Origin: Streptomyces katrae
GTDB taxonomy: Bacteria; Actinomycetota; Actinomycetes; Streptomycetales; Streptomycetaceae
Assembly (NCBI RefSeq): GCF_000717655.1
Contig: NZ_JNZY01000024.1
Span: 110,647-174,646 of the forward strand
Length of the DNA: 64,000 bases
Direction of reading: 5' to 3'
The position numbers and the translations under genes were made by a program. Each line of letters starts with the position of its first letter. Positions within the stretch are counted from its first letter, which is position 1. Under the pieces are notes generated by a model that worked only from the letters and a program-made list of their open reading frames with translations, ran no database searches and was not told the DNA's origin. This document shows, piece after piece, positions 16,532 to 25,652 of this stretch.

Positions 16532-17581
16532 TCACAGCGACGCCTCGTCATCGAGCAGCCGCCGGGCGGCGAGGGCGAGGCCGGCCCGCGCCAGCCCCGC
16601 GGGGCCGCTGAGGTCGATGGCGAGCGCCTTGCCGATCTGTTCGATCCGGCGCGCGACGCTGCTGTGGTGCAGGTGGAGCACGTCGGCAGCCCGGCGCAGC
16701 GACCCGGCGGCGCAGTAGGCGTCCAGCGTCTCCAGGTCCTCGGGGTTTCCGGCCACGCGGGCGAGCGCGGCGACATCGGGGTTCTCACGCAAAGCCGCCC
16801 GGGGTACCTCGGCGAGGAGGGCCAGCGCGCCCAGGTCGGCGTAGTGGACGACGGGTTCGCGCGGTGTGGCGAAGCGCAGGGCGGTGCGGGCCTCCCGCCA
16901 CGACCGGTCGGGGCTCTCGGCGGCGCCGATCCCCGCGCGCACGCCCGCCGGGAGCCGGTCCCGGTCGACGGCGGCGGCCAGCACGACCCCTACGCCGCCG
17001 ATCTGCGCCGCCTTCACCGGGCGGCCCGGGCAGACGAGCCCGCCCACCTGGTCGAGCGGCAGCCGCGGTGAACGTACGGCGAGGACACGGACCGGCAGAC
17101 CGGCGGTGAAACCCAGGAGCCGCAGCGCCCGGGCCCTGGCCGCCTCGTCACCGTCGGCGCTGATCGCCAGTTCGACGAGCGCGGGGTCCGCCATCGTGGT
17201 CCGGGCCGGACCGTACCGTTCGACGGCCGCCGCGACGGCGAGGGCGAGCCGGTCCAGCAGCACCTCGTCGAGCGGGTTGGCCGGGCCGGGCCGCTCCAGC
17301 CACACCGTGCCGATCTCCTCCTCGTCCAGGAGGACCGCCGCCGTGCCGGACGGACTCGTGGGCGGGGCGAAGGCCCCGGTGCCGTCGGGCGCGACGCGGA
17401 TCGCCCGCTCCGTGCCGTGGAGCCGTATCCCGGCAACGCACTCGGCCAGGCCCGCCGAGGCGCGGGCCAGCGCCGGCAGGTCCACCCGCCGGCGCATCAG
17501 CGTGTCGTAGAACGCGACGATGCGGAGTGCGCCGTCGACGTACGGATCAAGTCCCGAGAGCCGTACGGCCAGTGCCTCCAT
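16532..17581 (-). CDS. PucR-type helix-turn-helix regulator
   Basis: A 349-residue protein. The C-terminus carries the PucR HTH: LETLDAYCAAGSLRRAADVLHLHHSSVARRIEQI. The middle (~210-270) resembles the GGDEF-like linker of CdaR/PucR regulators, and the N-terminal ~200 residues are a sensor of unknown ligand. ATG 17581. It sits upstream of the glycosyltransferase on the same strand with a 220-bp gap; regulation of that gene is possible but not shown. Confidence 0.8.
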   Translation of the reverse strand: MEALAVRLSGLDPYVDGALRIVAFYDTLMRRRVDLPALARASAGLAECVAGIRLHGTERAIRVAPDGTGAFAPPTSPSGTAAVLLDEEEIGTVWLERPGPANPLDEVLLDRLALAVAAAVERYGPARTTMADPALVELAISADGDEAARARALRLLGFTAGLPVRVLAVRSPRLPLDQVGGLVCPGRPVKAAQIGGVGVVLAAAVDRDRLPAGVRAGIGAAESPDRSWREARTALRFATPREPVVHYADLGALALLAEVPRAALRENPDVAALARVAGNPEDLETLDAYCAAGSLRRAADVLHLHHSSVARRIEQIGKALAIDLSGPAGLARAGLALAARRLLDDEASL

Positions 17582-17737
17582 GGCAGAAGCATAGGAGGGC
17601 GGGCGGCGGGAGACCCCGGCCCGCTCGGCCCGCTCTCGACGGAGCCCTCTCGACGCCGTACCGCCAGGCACTCTGCGACACCGGCAAGGCCCCGCAGGGA
17701 CCGGCGGCCGCCCCGTCGCCGGCCCACCCGGCCGTGG

Positions 17738-17769
17738 CCCCGCTCCGCGGAGGGTTCCGCGGATCGGGG
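17738..17769 (-). terminator. Terminator after the phospholipase gene
   Basis: 14-nt arms (17738-17751 and 17756-17769) pair with one mismatch around a 4-nt loop, 7 bp beyond the phospholipase stop codon. Confidence 0.7.
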
Positions 17770-17775
17770 CTCGGG

Positions 17776-19845
17776 TCAGGAGGACTGGTCCGTCAGGATC
17801 GCCGGGTCCGAGAGGCCGGCTGCGCCCGTTTCGACCTTGCCGGCGAACCGGCGCCGGAAGTCGGGGACTTCGGATGCGGTGACCGTGACGTCGTACCAGC
17901 GTCGCGTGTTCTTCAGGGGCACGGTGTACGTGACGGTGGCGCCCTTGGCGACCGTGAGGCGCTTCGGCCCTCCGCCGTACGCGTTGGTGACCGTGAGCGT
18001 CGCGGTCGAGGCTCCGGCGTTGGTGAGGGTGATGTCCAGGTTGCCCGTGGCGGCGTTGTGGCGGGCGGTGACCTCGGGCCCGGGGGTGGTGCCGGGGTTG
18101 CGGAAGCCGCGGAGGAAGCCGTTGGGGCCGTGGACGGTCAGGTCGGTGACACCGGCCGAGTAGCGGGTGTTCCAGGCGTCCGCGATCGACTTGCCGGCCT
18201 CGGTGGTGTACGTCCAGGGTGCGTCGGTCCGGTTGGCGGAGGTGACGTAGAACTGCGCGCCCAGGTCCGGGCCGCCGCTGAACGTCAGCCGGAACTTGCC
18301 CTCGTCGGTGAGTGCGGTGCCGTCCACGTACGGGGCGTACTTCAGCGGACGGGTGGGGCACAGGCCCCTCTCCTGGCGCGGCATGGTCGCCACGGCCGGT
18401 GGGGTGGCCCGGAAGTCGGGGTGGCGCTCGCGGTCCTGAGGTTCCCAGCGGCCGGTGTCGGGCAGCCGGACCGTACCGGTGTCCGTACGGGCGAAGTCGA
18501 AGGCGGAGGTCAAGTCACCGCAGACGGCTCGGCGCCAGGGCGAGATGTTGGGCTCCTGCACACCGAAGCGCTTCTCCATGAATCGGATGACGGAGGTGTG
18601 GTCGAAGGTCTCGGAGCAGGAGTACCCGCCGGTACTCCACGGCGAGACCACGAGCATGGGCACGCGCGGGCCCAGACCGTACGGACCGGCGACGTAGCCG
18701 GCCTTGCCGGGGAAGACGTCGAGCGCGGTCGGCACGGTCGACAGGCCCTGGTTGGCGTCCGCGGGGGCGTACGGCGGGACGACGTGGTCGAAGAAGCCGT
18801 CGTTCTCGTCGTAGGTGATGAACAGCGCGGTACGGGCCCACACGTCGGGGTTGGACGTCAGCGCGTCCAGCACCTGCGCGATGTACCAGGCGCCGAAGTT
18901 GGCCGGCCAGTTCGAGTGCTCGCTGAACGCCTCGGGGGCGGCGATCCAGGAGATCTGCGGCAGGGTCCCGGCGGTGACGTCGGCGCGCAGCTTGTCGAAG
19001 AAGCCCTCGCCGGTCCTGGCGTCGGTGCCGGTGCGGGCCTTGTCGTACAGCGGGTTGCCGGGCTGCGCGTTGCGGTAGTTGTTGAAGTAGAGCAGCGAGT
19101 TGTCGCCGTAGTTGCCGCGGAAGGCGTCGTTGATCCAGCCCCAGGAACCGGCGGCGTCGAGGCCGTTGCCGATGTCCTGGTAGACCTTCCAGGAGATGCC
19201 GGCCGCCTCGAGGCGCTCGGGGTAGGTGGTCCAGCCGTAGCCGGCCTCGGCGTTGTCGAGGACCGGGCCGCCTCCCTTGCCGTCGTTGCCGGTGTGGCCC
19301 GACCAGAGGTAGTAGCGGTTGGGGTCGGTCGAGCCGATGAACGAGCAGTGGTAGGCGTCGCAGATGGTGAACGCGTCGGCGAGCGCGTAGTGGAACGGAA
19401 TGTCCTCGCGCGTCAGGTGGGCCATGGTGGCCGGCGTCTTGGCGGGCACCCAGTTGTCGTACTTGCCTTTGTTGAAGGCGCTCTGGCCGCCCGCCCAGTC
19501 GTGGTTGAGGCCTTGGAGGTACTCCATGCCGAGGTCGTCGGACGACGGCCGGAACGGCAGCGTCTCCTTGCCCGCGTTGTCGGTCTGGTGCCAGACGGAC
19601 TTGCCGCTCGGCAGAGTCACCGGACGCGGGTCACCGAAGCCACGGACCCCGCGCAGCGCACCGAAGTAGTGGTCGAAGGAACGATTCTCCTGCATCAGGA
19701 CCACGATGTGCTCGACATCGGCGATGGTGCCGGTCGTCCCCTGCGCGGGGATCGAGGCGGCGCGCGCGATGCTCTCGTTGAGCAGGGTCAGGGCGGCGGC
19801 GCCGCCGGTGAGCTGGAGGAAGCGGCGGCGGTTCAGTTCTGCCAT
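17776..19845 (-). CDS. Tat-exported phosphocholine-type phospholipase C
   Basis: A 689-residue acid-phosphatase-superfamily phospholipase C. The Tat signal has NRRRFLQLTGGAAAL. The catalytic domain shows VEHIVVLMQENRSFDHYFG (metal and nucleophile region), FTICDAYHCSFIGSTDPNR, ALFITYDENDGFFDHVVPP and VVSPWSTGG motifs. Two C-terminal DUF756-type beta domains follow (from ~480 and ~600). It hydrolyses phosphatidylcholine and sphingomyelin outside the cell, supplying phosphate or lipid. ATG 19845 is preceded by AGAGG. Often PhoP-controlled in streptomycetes; no clear PHO box was seen. Confidence 0.95.
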   Translation of the reverse strand: MAELNRRRFLQLTGGAAALTLLNESIARAASIPAQGTTGTIADVEHIVVLMQENRSFDHYFGALRGVRGFGDPRPVTLPSGKSVWHQTDNAGKETLPFRPSSDDLGMEYLQGLNHDWAGGQSAFNKGKYDNWVPAKTPATMAHLTREDIPFHYALADAFTICDAYHCSFIGSTDPNRYYLWSGHTGNDGKGGGPVLDNAEAGYGWTTYPERLEAAGISWKVYQDIGNGLDAAGSWGWINDAFRGNYGDNSLLYFNNYRNAQPGNPLYDKARTGTDARTGEGFFDKLRADVTAGTLPQISWIAAPEAFSEHSNWPANFGAWYIAQVLDALTSNPDVWARTALFITYDENDGFFDHVVPPYAPADANQGLSTVPTALDVFPGKAGYVAGPYGLGPRVPMLVVSPWSTGGYSCSETFDHTSVIRFMEKRFGVQEPNISPWRRAVCGDLTSAFDFARTDTGTVRLPDTGRWEPQDRERHPDFRATPPAVATMPRQERGLCPTRPLKYAPYVDGTALTDEGKFRLTFSGGPDLGAQFYVTSANRTDAPWTYTTEAGKSIADAWNTRYSAGVTDLTVHGPNGFLRGFRNPGTTPGPEVTARHNAATGNLDITLTNAGASTATLTVTNAYGGGPKRLTVAKGATVTYTVPLKNTRRWYDVTVTASEVPDFRRRFAGKVETGAAGLSDPAILTDQSS

Positions 19846-20052
19846 GGCGAGAGGGACCTCTGCTTTGATCGGCGAGTGCTTGAGCGCCCCCAGAACAGCC
19901 TGCCCGGGGTACCGGAGAGGGAGCCTGACGTGACGGCGGCGAATACACCAGGCGAACGGCAGCCGGATTCCGCAGGAGTTCGGCCGTTCTCCGTCGCCGA
20001 TGGGTGTGGCGCCTCGACGGGCGGCTCCGCGCCGGCCCCCCCGAAGCCACCG

Positions 20053-20080
20053 CGCCCCCGGAGCGCATGCTCCGGGGGCG
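20053..20080 (-). terminator. Terminator after the cold-shock gene
   Basis: Arms CGCCCCCGGAGC and GCTCCGGGGGCG form a perfect 12-bp stem with a 4-nt loop, 25 bp past the cold-shock gene stop. Confidence 0.85.
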
Positions 20081-20104
20081 GGAAGTGGATCCGGGCTTCG
20101 CGGA

Positions 20105-20308
20105 TCAGGCAGCGGTGATGTTCTCCGCCTGCGGGCCCTTCTGGCCCTGCGTGATGTCGAAGGTCACGGCCTGACCCTCCTGGAGCTCACGGTAGCCGCT
20201 GGAGTTGATGTTGGAGTAGTGCGCGAAGACGTCGGGGCCGCCGCCGTCCTGCGCGATGAAGCCGAAGCCCTTTTCGGAGTTGAACCACTTCACGGTTCCG
20301 CTGGCCAT
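20105..20308 (-). CDS. Cold-shock protein, CspA family
   Basis: A full-length 67-residue CSD protein with RNP1 KGFGFI and RNP2 VFAHYS, starting [10 protein letters not shown]. It binds single-stranded RNA/DNA as an RNA chaperone. ATG 20308 is preceded by GAGAGGG. Monocistronic, with a strong terminator. Confidence 0.97.
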   Translation of the reverse strand: MASGTVKWFNSEKGFGFIAQDGGGPDVFAHYSNINSSGYRELQEGQAVTFDITQGQKGPQAENITAA

Positions 20309-20818
20309 GGTCTTGCCCTCTCAGTCGATGTCGGGTCCGCACCGCGCGGCCCCGGAGGTGATCGCCCTGGTCCGGCACTGCACAGCAAAACGCCCACGCC
20401 AGGGCGCGGGCAGGGACTGCGAACCACGACAGCTGCCGCTGACGCTACACGCAGGAGCGCCCCGTCACCAGAGAGCGACGATCACTCGTTGCCGTGAACG
20501 GCGACAACGGCCGTCCACCGGCCGGGGACCGGGGCTCCGAGCGCTGATATATCCGGACAACTCCAATGATCCTCATTCCATACCGCCCTGACGCCCACTC
20601 GACCACGTCTCGAGAGGGCGGCCCCCGCCCAGCCAGACCGGGCCTCCACCGCCCGGCACATCACCCGCCTGCGCTCCCTGGTCCGCGGCGGCCACATCGA
20701 GGTCCACGACGAACCACCTCTTGGCCCGGATGGGTCCCGACGGCCGGTTCGAGCGCGGCGGAGGGACCACTCTCCTGGCCGACGGCAACCCCGACGACGG
20801 GGATCTCGGAAGCATCCG
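20309..20818. other. Intergenic region and decayed DNA upstream of the cold-shock gene
   Basis: The first part should be the promoter and 5' leader of the cold-shock gene. From about 20600 onward, plus-strand fragments such as GPDGRFERGGGTTLLADG read like pieces of a lost gene, but frames are broken and no start is found. Nothing else is supported. Confidence 0.4.
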
Positions 20819-21481
20819 GTGAGAGGGGCGGGGCCTCAGGGTGACGGCTGGGGCGAGCGCGTCAAGGGCACCCTCAGCGACACGGGGGCCCGCCCACGGG
20901 TCGGTGATCACACCTACGGACTGTTCGGCGTCGACTGGCGTCGAATACCCGTGGAGACGTGGCTCCAACGCTTCATATCCGCCACCGACCCGCCTGTGCC
21001 GACCGCCGGGCCATCGCCCTTCTCGCGTACCGCGTTCGACCAGGCCGTACGTGAAGCGCTGGCGCACTGGCGCGACGCCGGCGCCTTCGCCGCCTGCGCC
21101 CTGCTGCGCACCCGTCTCGTGGCTGACTTCGACGACCCTGTCAGGGAGCTGCGTGCCCTGCTGCGCAGGGCCGTCGACGACCTCGCCCGTGACCCGCGCG
21201 GAGTGCGCGCCCGCGAGGCCCTCACGGCCGGCTACTTCTCCGGCGCGCCCACCCAGGAGGCCGCCGCCCGCCGCCTCGGCCTTCCGTACGGCACGTACCG
21301 TCGCCACCTGCGTCAGGGCCTGGACCATGCTGGGCACCGCCGTCGGCGCCCTCGGCGGAGCCGCCGCGCTGCTCCCGGCCAGGGTGACAGCGGCTCGCGG
21401 TCCTTCACCCGTCCGCTCGAAACCCGCCTCTACCCGACGCTTCCTCCGGCCTACGTCAACACCTTCTACGAGCGTGTGTGA
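20819..21481 (+). pseudogene. Fragment of a large Streptomyces regulatory/ATPase-type protein (C-terminal part)
   Basis: The frame contains ALLRTRLVADFDDPVRELRALLRRAVDDL and PTQEAAARRLGLPYGTYRRHLRQGL, which matches remembered C-terminal segments of large Streptomyces ATPase-like proteins ending in a sigma-like helix-turn-helix. After that motif the translation turns into Arg-rich noise, suggesting a frameshift, and upstream there is no matching N-terminal domain. The GTG 20819 has no ribosome site. It is read as a gene remnant; a small intact protein is the alternative. Confidence 0.45.
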
Positions 21482-21482
21482 G

Positions 21483-22034
21483 ATGACTGCTTCGAGCGAC
21501 TGGCCGGAACTGCGGGACCTGTACGGCGCATCGGCGGCGCCCGACCTGGACACCTGCCACTTCTTCCATGTCCACATCGACGAGCGCGGCACCTCGGTGA
21601 CCTTCGGCTTCGAGACGCCGCAGCTGCCGGAACACCCCAAGCCGGAGTGGACCGCGTCGGCATACAACACCCTGCGCTTCTGGGTCGAGTTCACCGGGGT
21701 GACCGGCCTGCGGGTGTCGGGCATCCTGGCGGAAGCGAAGCGGGCCGTGCGCATCACCAACGGCGGTGGGCCGGATCCGGATCGCCTCGAGGTGTCCGTG
21801 ACCAGTGAGACGCGCTCGATCGCCTTCTCTGCCACAAGCATCACGAGTCACGCACACACGTGTCTGTCTGAAGGGATCGATCTGAAGGGGGATCGCCGTA
21901 GCGGGCGGTGCTTCACATGGCCAACGGGGCGAACGGGCTCAGTTCGTCCCCTCCCGCCCGCACCACTCCGTAGCAGTGTTCGGGTACCTCGTTCCAGGCC
22001 CCCGGCAGGTCACCCAGCGGCTCGGACACGATGA
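21483..22034 (+). CDS. Imm50-like immunity protein, possibly with damaged C-terminus
   Basis: Residues 1-~125 (from MTASSDWPELRDLYG) resemble the Imm50 family: W and P anchors, beta strands FFHVHIDERGTSVTFGFET, a conserved LRFWVEFTGVTGLRVSG and a terminal VTSETRSIAFSATSI. Imm50 proteins are predicted antitoxins against polymorphic toxins. Beyond ~130 the translation becomes basic and Pro-rich and runs 122 bp into the convergent amidotransferase gene, so the natural stop was probably lost by a frameshift near 21870. No toxin gene is adjacent, making it an orphan immunity gene. Confidence 0.55.
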   Translation: MTASSDWPELRDLYGASAAPDLDTCHFFHVHIDERGTSVTFGFETPQLPEHPKPEWTASAYNTLRFWVEFTGVTGLRVSGILAEAKRAVRITNGGGPDPDRLEVSVTSETRSIAFSATSITSHAHTCLSEGIDLKGDRRSGRCFTWPTGRTGSVRPLPPAPLRSSVRVPRSRPPAGHPAARTR

Positions 22035-22752
22035 GGCGGGTCTCGTCCGACAAGCCGTGCAGGAGGGGCATGTCGGGGTGCAGCGCGCGCAGCGATTCGA
22101 CCTTGGTGCTGTAGAAGAGCGACCGGGCGATGCCCTCACTGGCGTAACGGAAGGCCCAGACCGCCGAGCCGTCGGTCACAGCGACCGTCATCTGCAGGGG
22201 CGCAGCGATGCCGTGTTCGTGGCCGACGCGCTCCACCAGGCCCGCCATCCGGGCCACCGCGCCCGGGGGGTCGGTGTCCAGCCCGAAGGTCAGTGCGAGG
22301 AAGAACATGACCTCCGAGTCCGTGGACCCCTCGAGGTCGGCGTACAGCTCGGGGTCCACCGCCATGCAGAGTTCCCTGCGCAGCGTGTGGAATTCGGCGA
22401 TGGAGCCGTTGTGCATCCACATCCAGCGGCCGTGGCGGAAGGGGTGGCAGTTCGTCTGTTGCACCGGCGTGCCCGTCGAGGCTCGTATGTGAGCAAAGAG
22501 CAGTCCGGACCTGACGTGCTGCGCGATCTCACGCAGGTTGCGGTTGCTCCACACCGGGCCGATGTCACGTACCACCGCGGGGACGGGGTTGTCCGAGTTC
22601 TCCGCGTACCAGCCGATGCCGAATCCGTCACCGTTGGTCGTCTCGACACCGAGGCGGGAGTGGAGGCCCTGATCGATCAGGGAGTGTGCGGGCTTGTACA
22701 GGATCGTTTCAAGGACGAGCGGGGTTCCCGAATACGCGAGCCACCGACACAT
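21913..22752 (-). CDS. Class II glutamine amidotransferase
   Basis: A 279-residue Ntn-type amidohydrolase. Cys2 (MCRWLAYSG) is the expected nucleophile after Met removal. Further motifs are NGDGFGIGWY, HIRASTGTPVQQTNCHPF and WMWMHNGSIAEF, and a STDSEVMFFLAL segment, all typical of EgtC/YafJ-like GATase_7 proteins. The ergothioneine neighbours EgtA, EgtB and EgtD are absent, so it is a stand-alone homologue with unknown substrate rather than EgtC. The 3' end overlaps the Imm50-like frame on the other strand. Confidence 0.88.
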   Translation of the reverse strand: MCRWLAYSGTPLVLETILYKPAHSLIDQGLHSRLGVETTNGDGFGIGWYAENSDNPVPAVVRDIGPVWSNRNLREIAQHVRSGLLFAHIRASTGTPVQQTNCHPFRHGRWMWMHNGSIAEFHTLRRELCMAVDPELYADLEGSTDSEVMFFLALTFGLDTDPPGAVARMAGLVERVGHEHGIAAPLQMTVAVTDGSAVWAFRYASEGIARSLFYSTKVESLRALHPDMPLLHGLSDETRLIVSEPLGDLPGAWNEVPEHCYGVVRAGGDELSPFAPLAM

Positions 22753-23009
22753 GGTTGATCCCCTTCCCGGGTGAGCGCGTGCAGGAAGCCACGATTCCGC
22801 CGAGCACGCGGTCTACGGTCTGCCCCCTGACCGGCCCGACGGCTTTCGGGGCCGGCCGCCAGGGCCCCGAGGGTCTCCAAGTCCGTCATTTCGATCACTT
22901 CGAGCATACGAGCCTCACCGGCTCGCCGCATCACTCGTCGGCGGCGGCCCCCTCCAGGACCAATTGGTACCATTCATTCAACATTGCAATGTTTTCTGGA
23001 GGTCGCGTG

Positions 23010-23978
23010 GTGCATGCCTCCGTACACGTCCGGCGACTGTCCGCCACTGCGTCCGTCTGCGGAGTGTGTCTGCTCCTGCTGCCGCCCGGTCCGGCGCAGG
23101 CGTTCTCCGGCGGCAATCACGAGAAGATCACTCGCGCCGCCCTGACATGGGAGCCCGGGTCGTTGACGGCGATGGCCGACTCGCGCGCCGGGGCGATCGT
23201 GGCCGACGACCAGGGCGACTACTTCAAGCTCGGCATCCTGCACTGCGACAACGCCGACTTCCTCGCCCCGCGCTTCACGCCCGCGTACCCCCGCACCCGC
23301 GACGAGGCGAACGCCGAGCTGCTCGCCTGCATCCGCGGCTCCGTCGCCCGCCTGCGCGCTGCCGTCCGATACGCCGACGGACTGGTCGACTCCCAGGGCA
23401 GGGTCATCGCGCGCCAGAGCGATCTGGGCTCGCCCTGCACATGGAGCGAGAGCGCGGGACGCGCCAAGTGCAACGTCCTCGAACAGCTCGGCCGCGGCTG
23501 GCATCCGATCGAGGACTTCTACTCGCACAGCAACTGGTCCGACAAGGCCGACGCGGGCCCAGTCGGCACGGACAACCCACCCGGGCTGAACCGCTCGGGC
23601 ATCGCGCCGTTCCTGGACATCCGCCGCTACAGCTCCATGAAAGACGCCGACTGGACCAAGGAAGCCGCCGGCCTGATTCCCGAGGACCTGGCCACCGGCT
23701 GCTACCCGGACTTCGAGTCGACGGGCGTCAAGACCGCCGACTGCACCGGACGCATCGAGCACAACCGCGCCCTCAACAAGGACACCGAAGCCGCCCGGCG
23801 CTCGGGCAACGGCAACTTTCAGCGGGCCACCGAGCTGGCTGCACAGGACATCGCCCGCCAGTGGAAGGACTTCACGGCGGAGCTGATCGCCACCTACCCC
23901 GACAATGGCCGCGGCGCGCAGATGATCTGCGCGCTCACCCACGACACTCCTGCAGTCAGCTGTCCGAGAGGGCGCTGA
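23010..23978 (+). CDS. CinY-like secreted protein, predicted zinc phospholipase-like
   Basis: A 322-residue exported protein. Signal peptide ends near PGPAQAFS. The mature part begins GGNHEKITRAAL and includes GRGWHPIEDFYSHSNWSD, the metal-binding helix shared with zinc-dependent phospholipase C-like and Het-C-like proteins, and four or more Cys. Homologues are annotated CinY after a gene in the cinnamycin cluster whose role is unknown. No lanthipeptide synthetase or precursor is nearby. GTG 23010 is chosen because GGAGG lies 7 nt upstream; GTG 23007 is next to it. Confidence 0.82.
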   Translation: MHASVHVRRLSATASVCGVCLLLLPPGPAQAFSGGNHEKITRAALTWEPGSLTAMADSRAGAIVADDQGDYFKLGILHCDNADFLAPRFTPAYPRTRDEANAELLACIRGSVARLRAAVRYADGLVDSQGRVIARQSDLGSPCTWSESAGRAKCNVLEQLGRGWHPIEDFYSHSNWSDKADAGPVGTDNPPGLNRSGIAPFLDIRRYSSMKDADWTKEAAGLIPEDLATGCYPDFESTGVKTADCTGRIEHNRALNKDTEAARRSGNGNFQRATELAAQDIARQWKDFTAELIATYPDNGRGAQMICALTHDTPAVSCPRGR

Positions 23979-24029
23979 GTTCTGCGCGAACCCACTCGGG
24001 TCTCAGGAGCCTTCACTGGGAAGAAGTTT

Positions 24030-24059
24030 TTGACCGATCGTTCCAGATACCTTTATGAT
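24030..24059 (+). promoter_or_regulatory. Leaderless promoter and operator of the TetR gene
   Basis: TTGACC (-35, 24030-24035), an 18-bp spacer and TATGAT (-10, 24054-24059) form a strong sigma-70-type promoter. Transcription should begin about 24066, at the ATG 24067, giving a leaderless mRNA. A 16-bp operator TTGACCGATCGTTCCA (24030-24045, core GACCGATCGTTC) overlaps the -35. Confidence 0.75.
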
Positions 24060-24066
24060 CTTGTTC

Positions 24067-24651
24067 ATGGCCAGGACCAAGGAATTCGATCCGGACGCCG
24101 CGCTCCAGTCGGCCCTCGAGCTGTTCTGGCGGCGCGGCTACGAAGCGACGTCGATGGCGGACCTCGTCGAGCACCTCGGCATCGGCCGGGCGAGCATCTA
24201 CGCAACGTTCGGCAGCAAGCACGAGCTCTACCTCAAGGCGCTGGACCGGTACGCGCAGTCCGCCGACCCGCGGCTCTTCGCCGACCTGTCGGGGCCGGGA
24301 CCGGCCCTGCCGGCGGTGCGGGCCGTGGTGCGCCGCTTCGCCGCCGAGGCCGCATCGCCGCAGGAGCGGCTGAACGGCTGCTTCGTCACCAACACCGCCG
24401 CCGAACTGGGCGCTCGCGACTCCGCGGCGGCCCGCCGGGTGGAGTCGAGCTGGGACCGGCTGGAGACGCTGCTGCACGCGGCGTTCGTCCGGGCGCAGGC
24501 GCAGGGCGAACTGCCGCCGGAGCGCGATCCGCGCGCTCTGGCGCGGATGCTGCTGGTCCTGCTGCAGGGGGTGCGGGTCGTCGGGAAGGCCTCGGCCGAC
24601 CCGGCCCGCGTACGGGACGCGGCCGAGCAGGCGCTGTCCCTGCTGGACTGA
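24067..24651 (+). CDS. TetR-family regulator
   Basis: A 194-residue regulator. The N-terminal HTH has FWRRGYEATSMADLVEHLGIGRASIYATFGSKHELYLKALDRY, typical of the TetR_N domain; the C-terminal ligand domain resembles the AcrR/YxaF group (FVTNTAAELGARD). ATG 24067 is preferred over 24055 because the promoter places the transcript start there. A matching operator lies before its own gene and before the downstream SDR gene, so it likely represses both. Confidence 0.92.
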   Translation: MARTKEFDPDAALQSALELFWRRGYEATSMADLVEHLGIGRASIYATFGSKHELYLKALDRYAQSADPRLFADLSGPGPALPAVRAVVRRFAAEAASPQERLNGCFVTNTAAELGARDSAAARRVESSWDRLETLLHAAFVRAQAQGELPPERDPRALARMLLVLLQGVRVVGKASADPARVRDAAEQALSLLD

Positions 24652-24742
24652 ACCGAACCGGTCCGCACCGAGCCGATCCGATCCGCACTGACCGCGATGC
24701 CCGCGGAGGAGCCGCCCGGCTCCTTTTCGCGTGCCCAAAAAA

Positions 24743-24758
24743 TGGAACGATCGGTCAA
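24743..24758 (+). promoter_or_regulatory. Second copy of the TetR operator, before the SDR gene
   Basis: TGGAACGATCGGTCAA is the exact reverse complement of the site at 24030-24045, including flanks outside the palindromic core. It lies 33 bp before the first possible start of the dehydrogenase gene. Confidence 0.8.
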
Positions 24759-24811
24759 ATATCAAGGGGGAGAACATGGGGATCGCTGAACCCGTACAAG
24801 GAGCCACCGCA

Positions 24812-25570
24812 ATGACCCGCTTCACCAACTCGTCCGTCCTCGTCACGGGCGCCGGATCCGGCCTCGGCCGGGCCATCGCCCTCGCCTTCGCCGCCGAAGG
24901 CGCACGAGTCGTCGCCGCAGGCCGGACCGCGGCCTCGCTCGACGAGACCGTACGCCTCGTCCGGGCGGCCGGCGGTACGGCCGAGGCGGTCACCGCCGAC
25001 GTCACCGACTCCGCCCAACTGGCCGCGCTCGTCCGGAAGACCGTCGCACTCTTCGGAACGCTCGACGTCGCCGTCAACAACGCGGGGATACTCCGCGGCA
25101 CGGTGCCCGCCGGCGACATCGCCGAGGAGGACTGGGACGCCGTACTGCGGACCAACGTCACCGGCGTCTACCTGGCCATGAAGCACGAGATCGCCCACAT
25201 GCGGGAGAACGGCGGCGGTGCCATCGTCAACATCTCCTCGAACCTGGGCGCCCACTCCCGCATCCCGAACGCCGCCGCGTACATCACCTCCAAGGCCGCA
25301 GTCTCGGCGCTGACCCGCGCAGCCGCCCTGGACCACGTCCGCGACGGCGTGCGCATCAACGCGGTCAGCCCGGGAGCCTCCGCCGCGCCCATGTCCCTGC
25401 GGGCGGGCGAGACGGAGGCCGACCGCGCCGAGCGGGTCAAGGACGAGAACCCGCTCGGCCGCGTCGCGGAGGCAGAGGAAGTGGCGGCCGCGGTCCTCTA
25501 CCTCGCCTCCTCCGCGGCGGGCTCCGTGGTCGGCCACGACCTGGTCGTCGACAGCGGCTCCTCCGCCTGA
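24812..25570 (+). CDS. Short-chain dehydrogenase/reductase
   Basis: A 252-residue classical SDR: cofactor loop TGAGSGLG, NNAG, catalytic Ser in IVNISSNLGA, YxxxK as YITSK, and the C-terminal SPG. NADP(H) or NAD(H) use and substrate are not deducible. ATG 24812 has AAGGAG upstream and gives the usual SDR start; ATG 24776 (GGGGGAG upstream) would add 12 residues. It is controlled, by inference, by the TetR protein encoded just upstream. Confidence 0.9.
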   Translation: MTRFTNSSVLVTGAGSGLGRAIALAFAAEGARVVAAGRTAASLDETVRLVRAAGGTAEAVTADVTDSAQLAALVRKTVALFGTLDVAVNNAGILRGTVPAGDIAEEDWDAVLRTNVTGVYLAMKHEIAHMRENGGGAIVNISSNLGAHSRIPNAAAYITSKAAVSALTRAAALDHVRDGVRINAVSPGASAAPMSLRAGETEADRAERVKDENPLGRVAEAEEVAAAVLYLASSAAGSVVGHDLVVDSGSSA

Positions 25571-25652
25571 CCGCCCGGCACCGGCCCCGTCGCGCGTCCG
25601 TCCCGGCGCTGCCCGGCGGGCGCGGGGCCGGCTCCGGCCGTCTCCCGGGCCG

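Noticed and set aside
21913..22752. EgtC of ergothioneine biosynthesis
   Set aside because: Fold fits, but no egtA, egtB, egtD or egtE neighbours; kept as a generic class II amidotransferase.
23010..23978. Cinnamycin-type lanthipeptide cluster
   Set aside because: Only the CinY-like gene is present; no precursor or LanM-like synthetase was seen.
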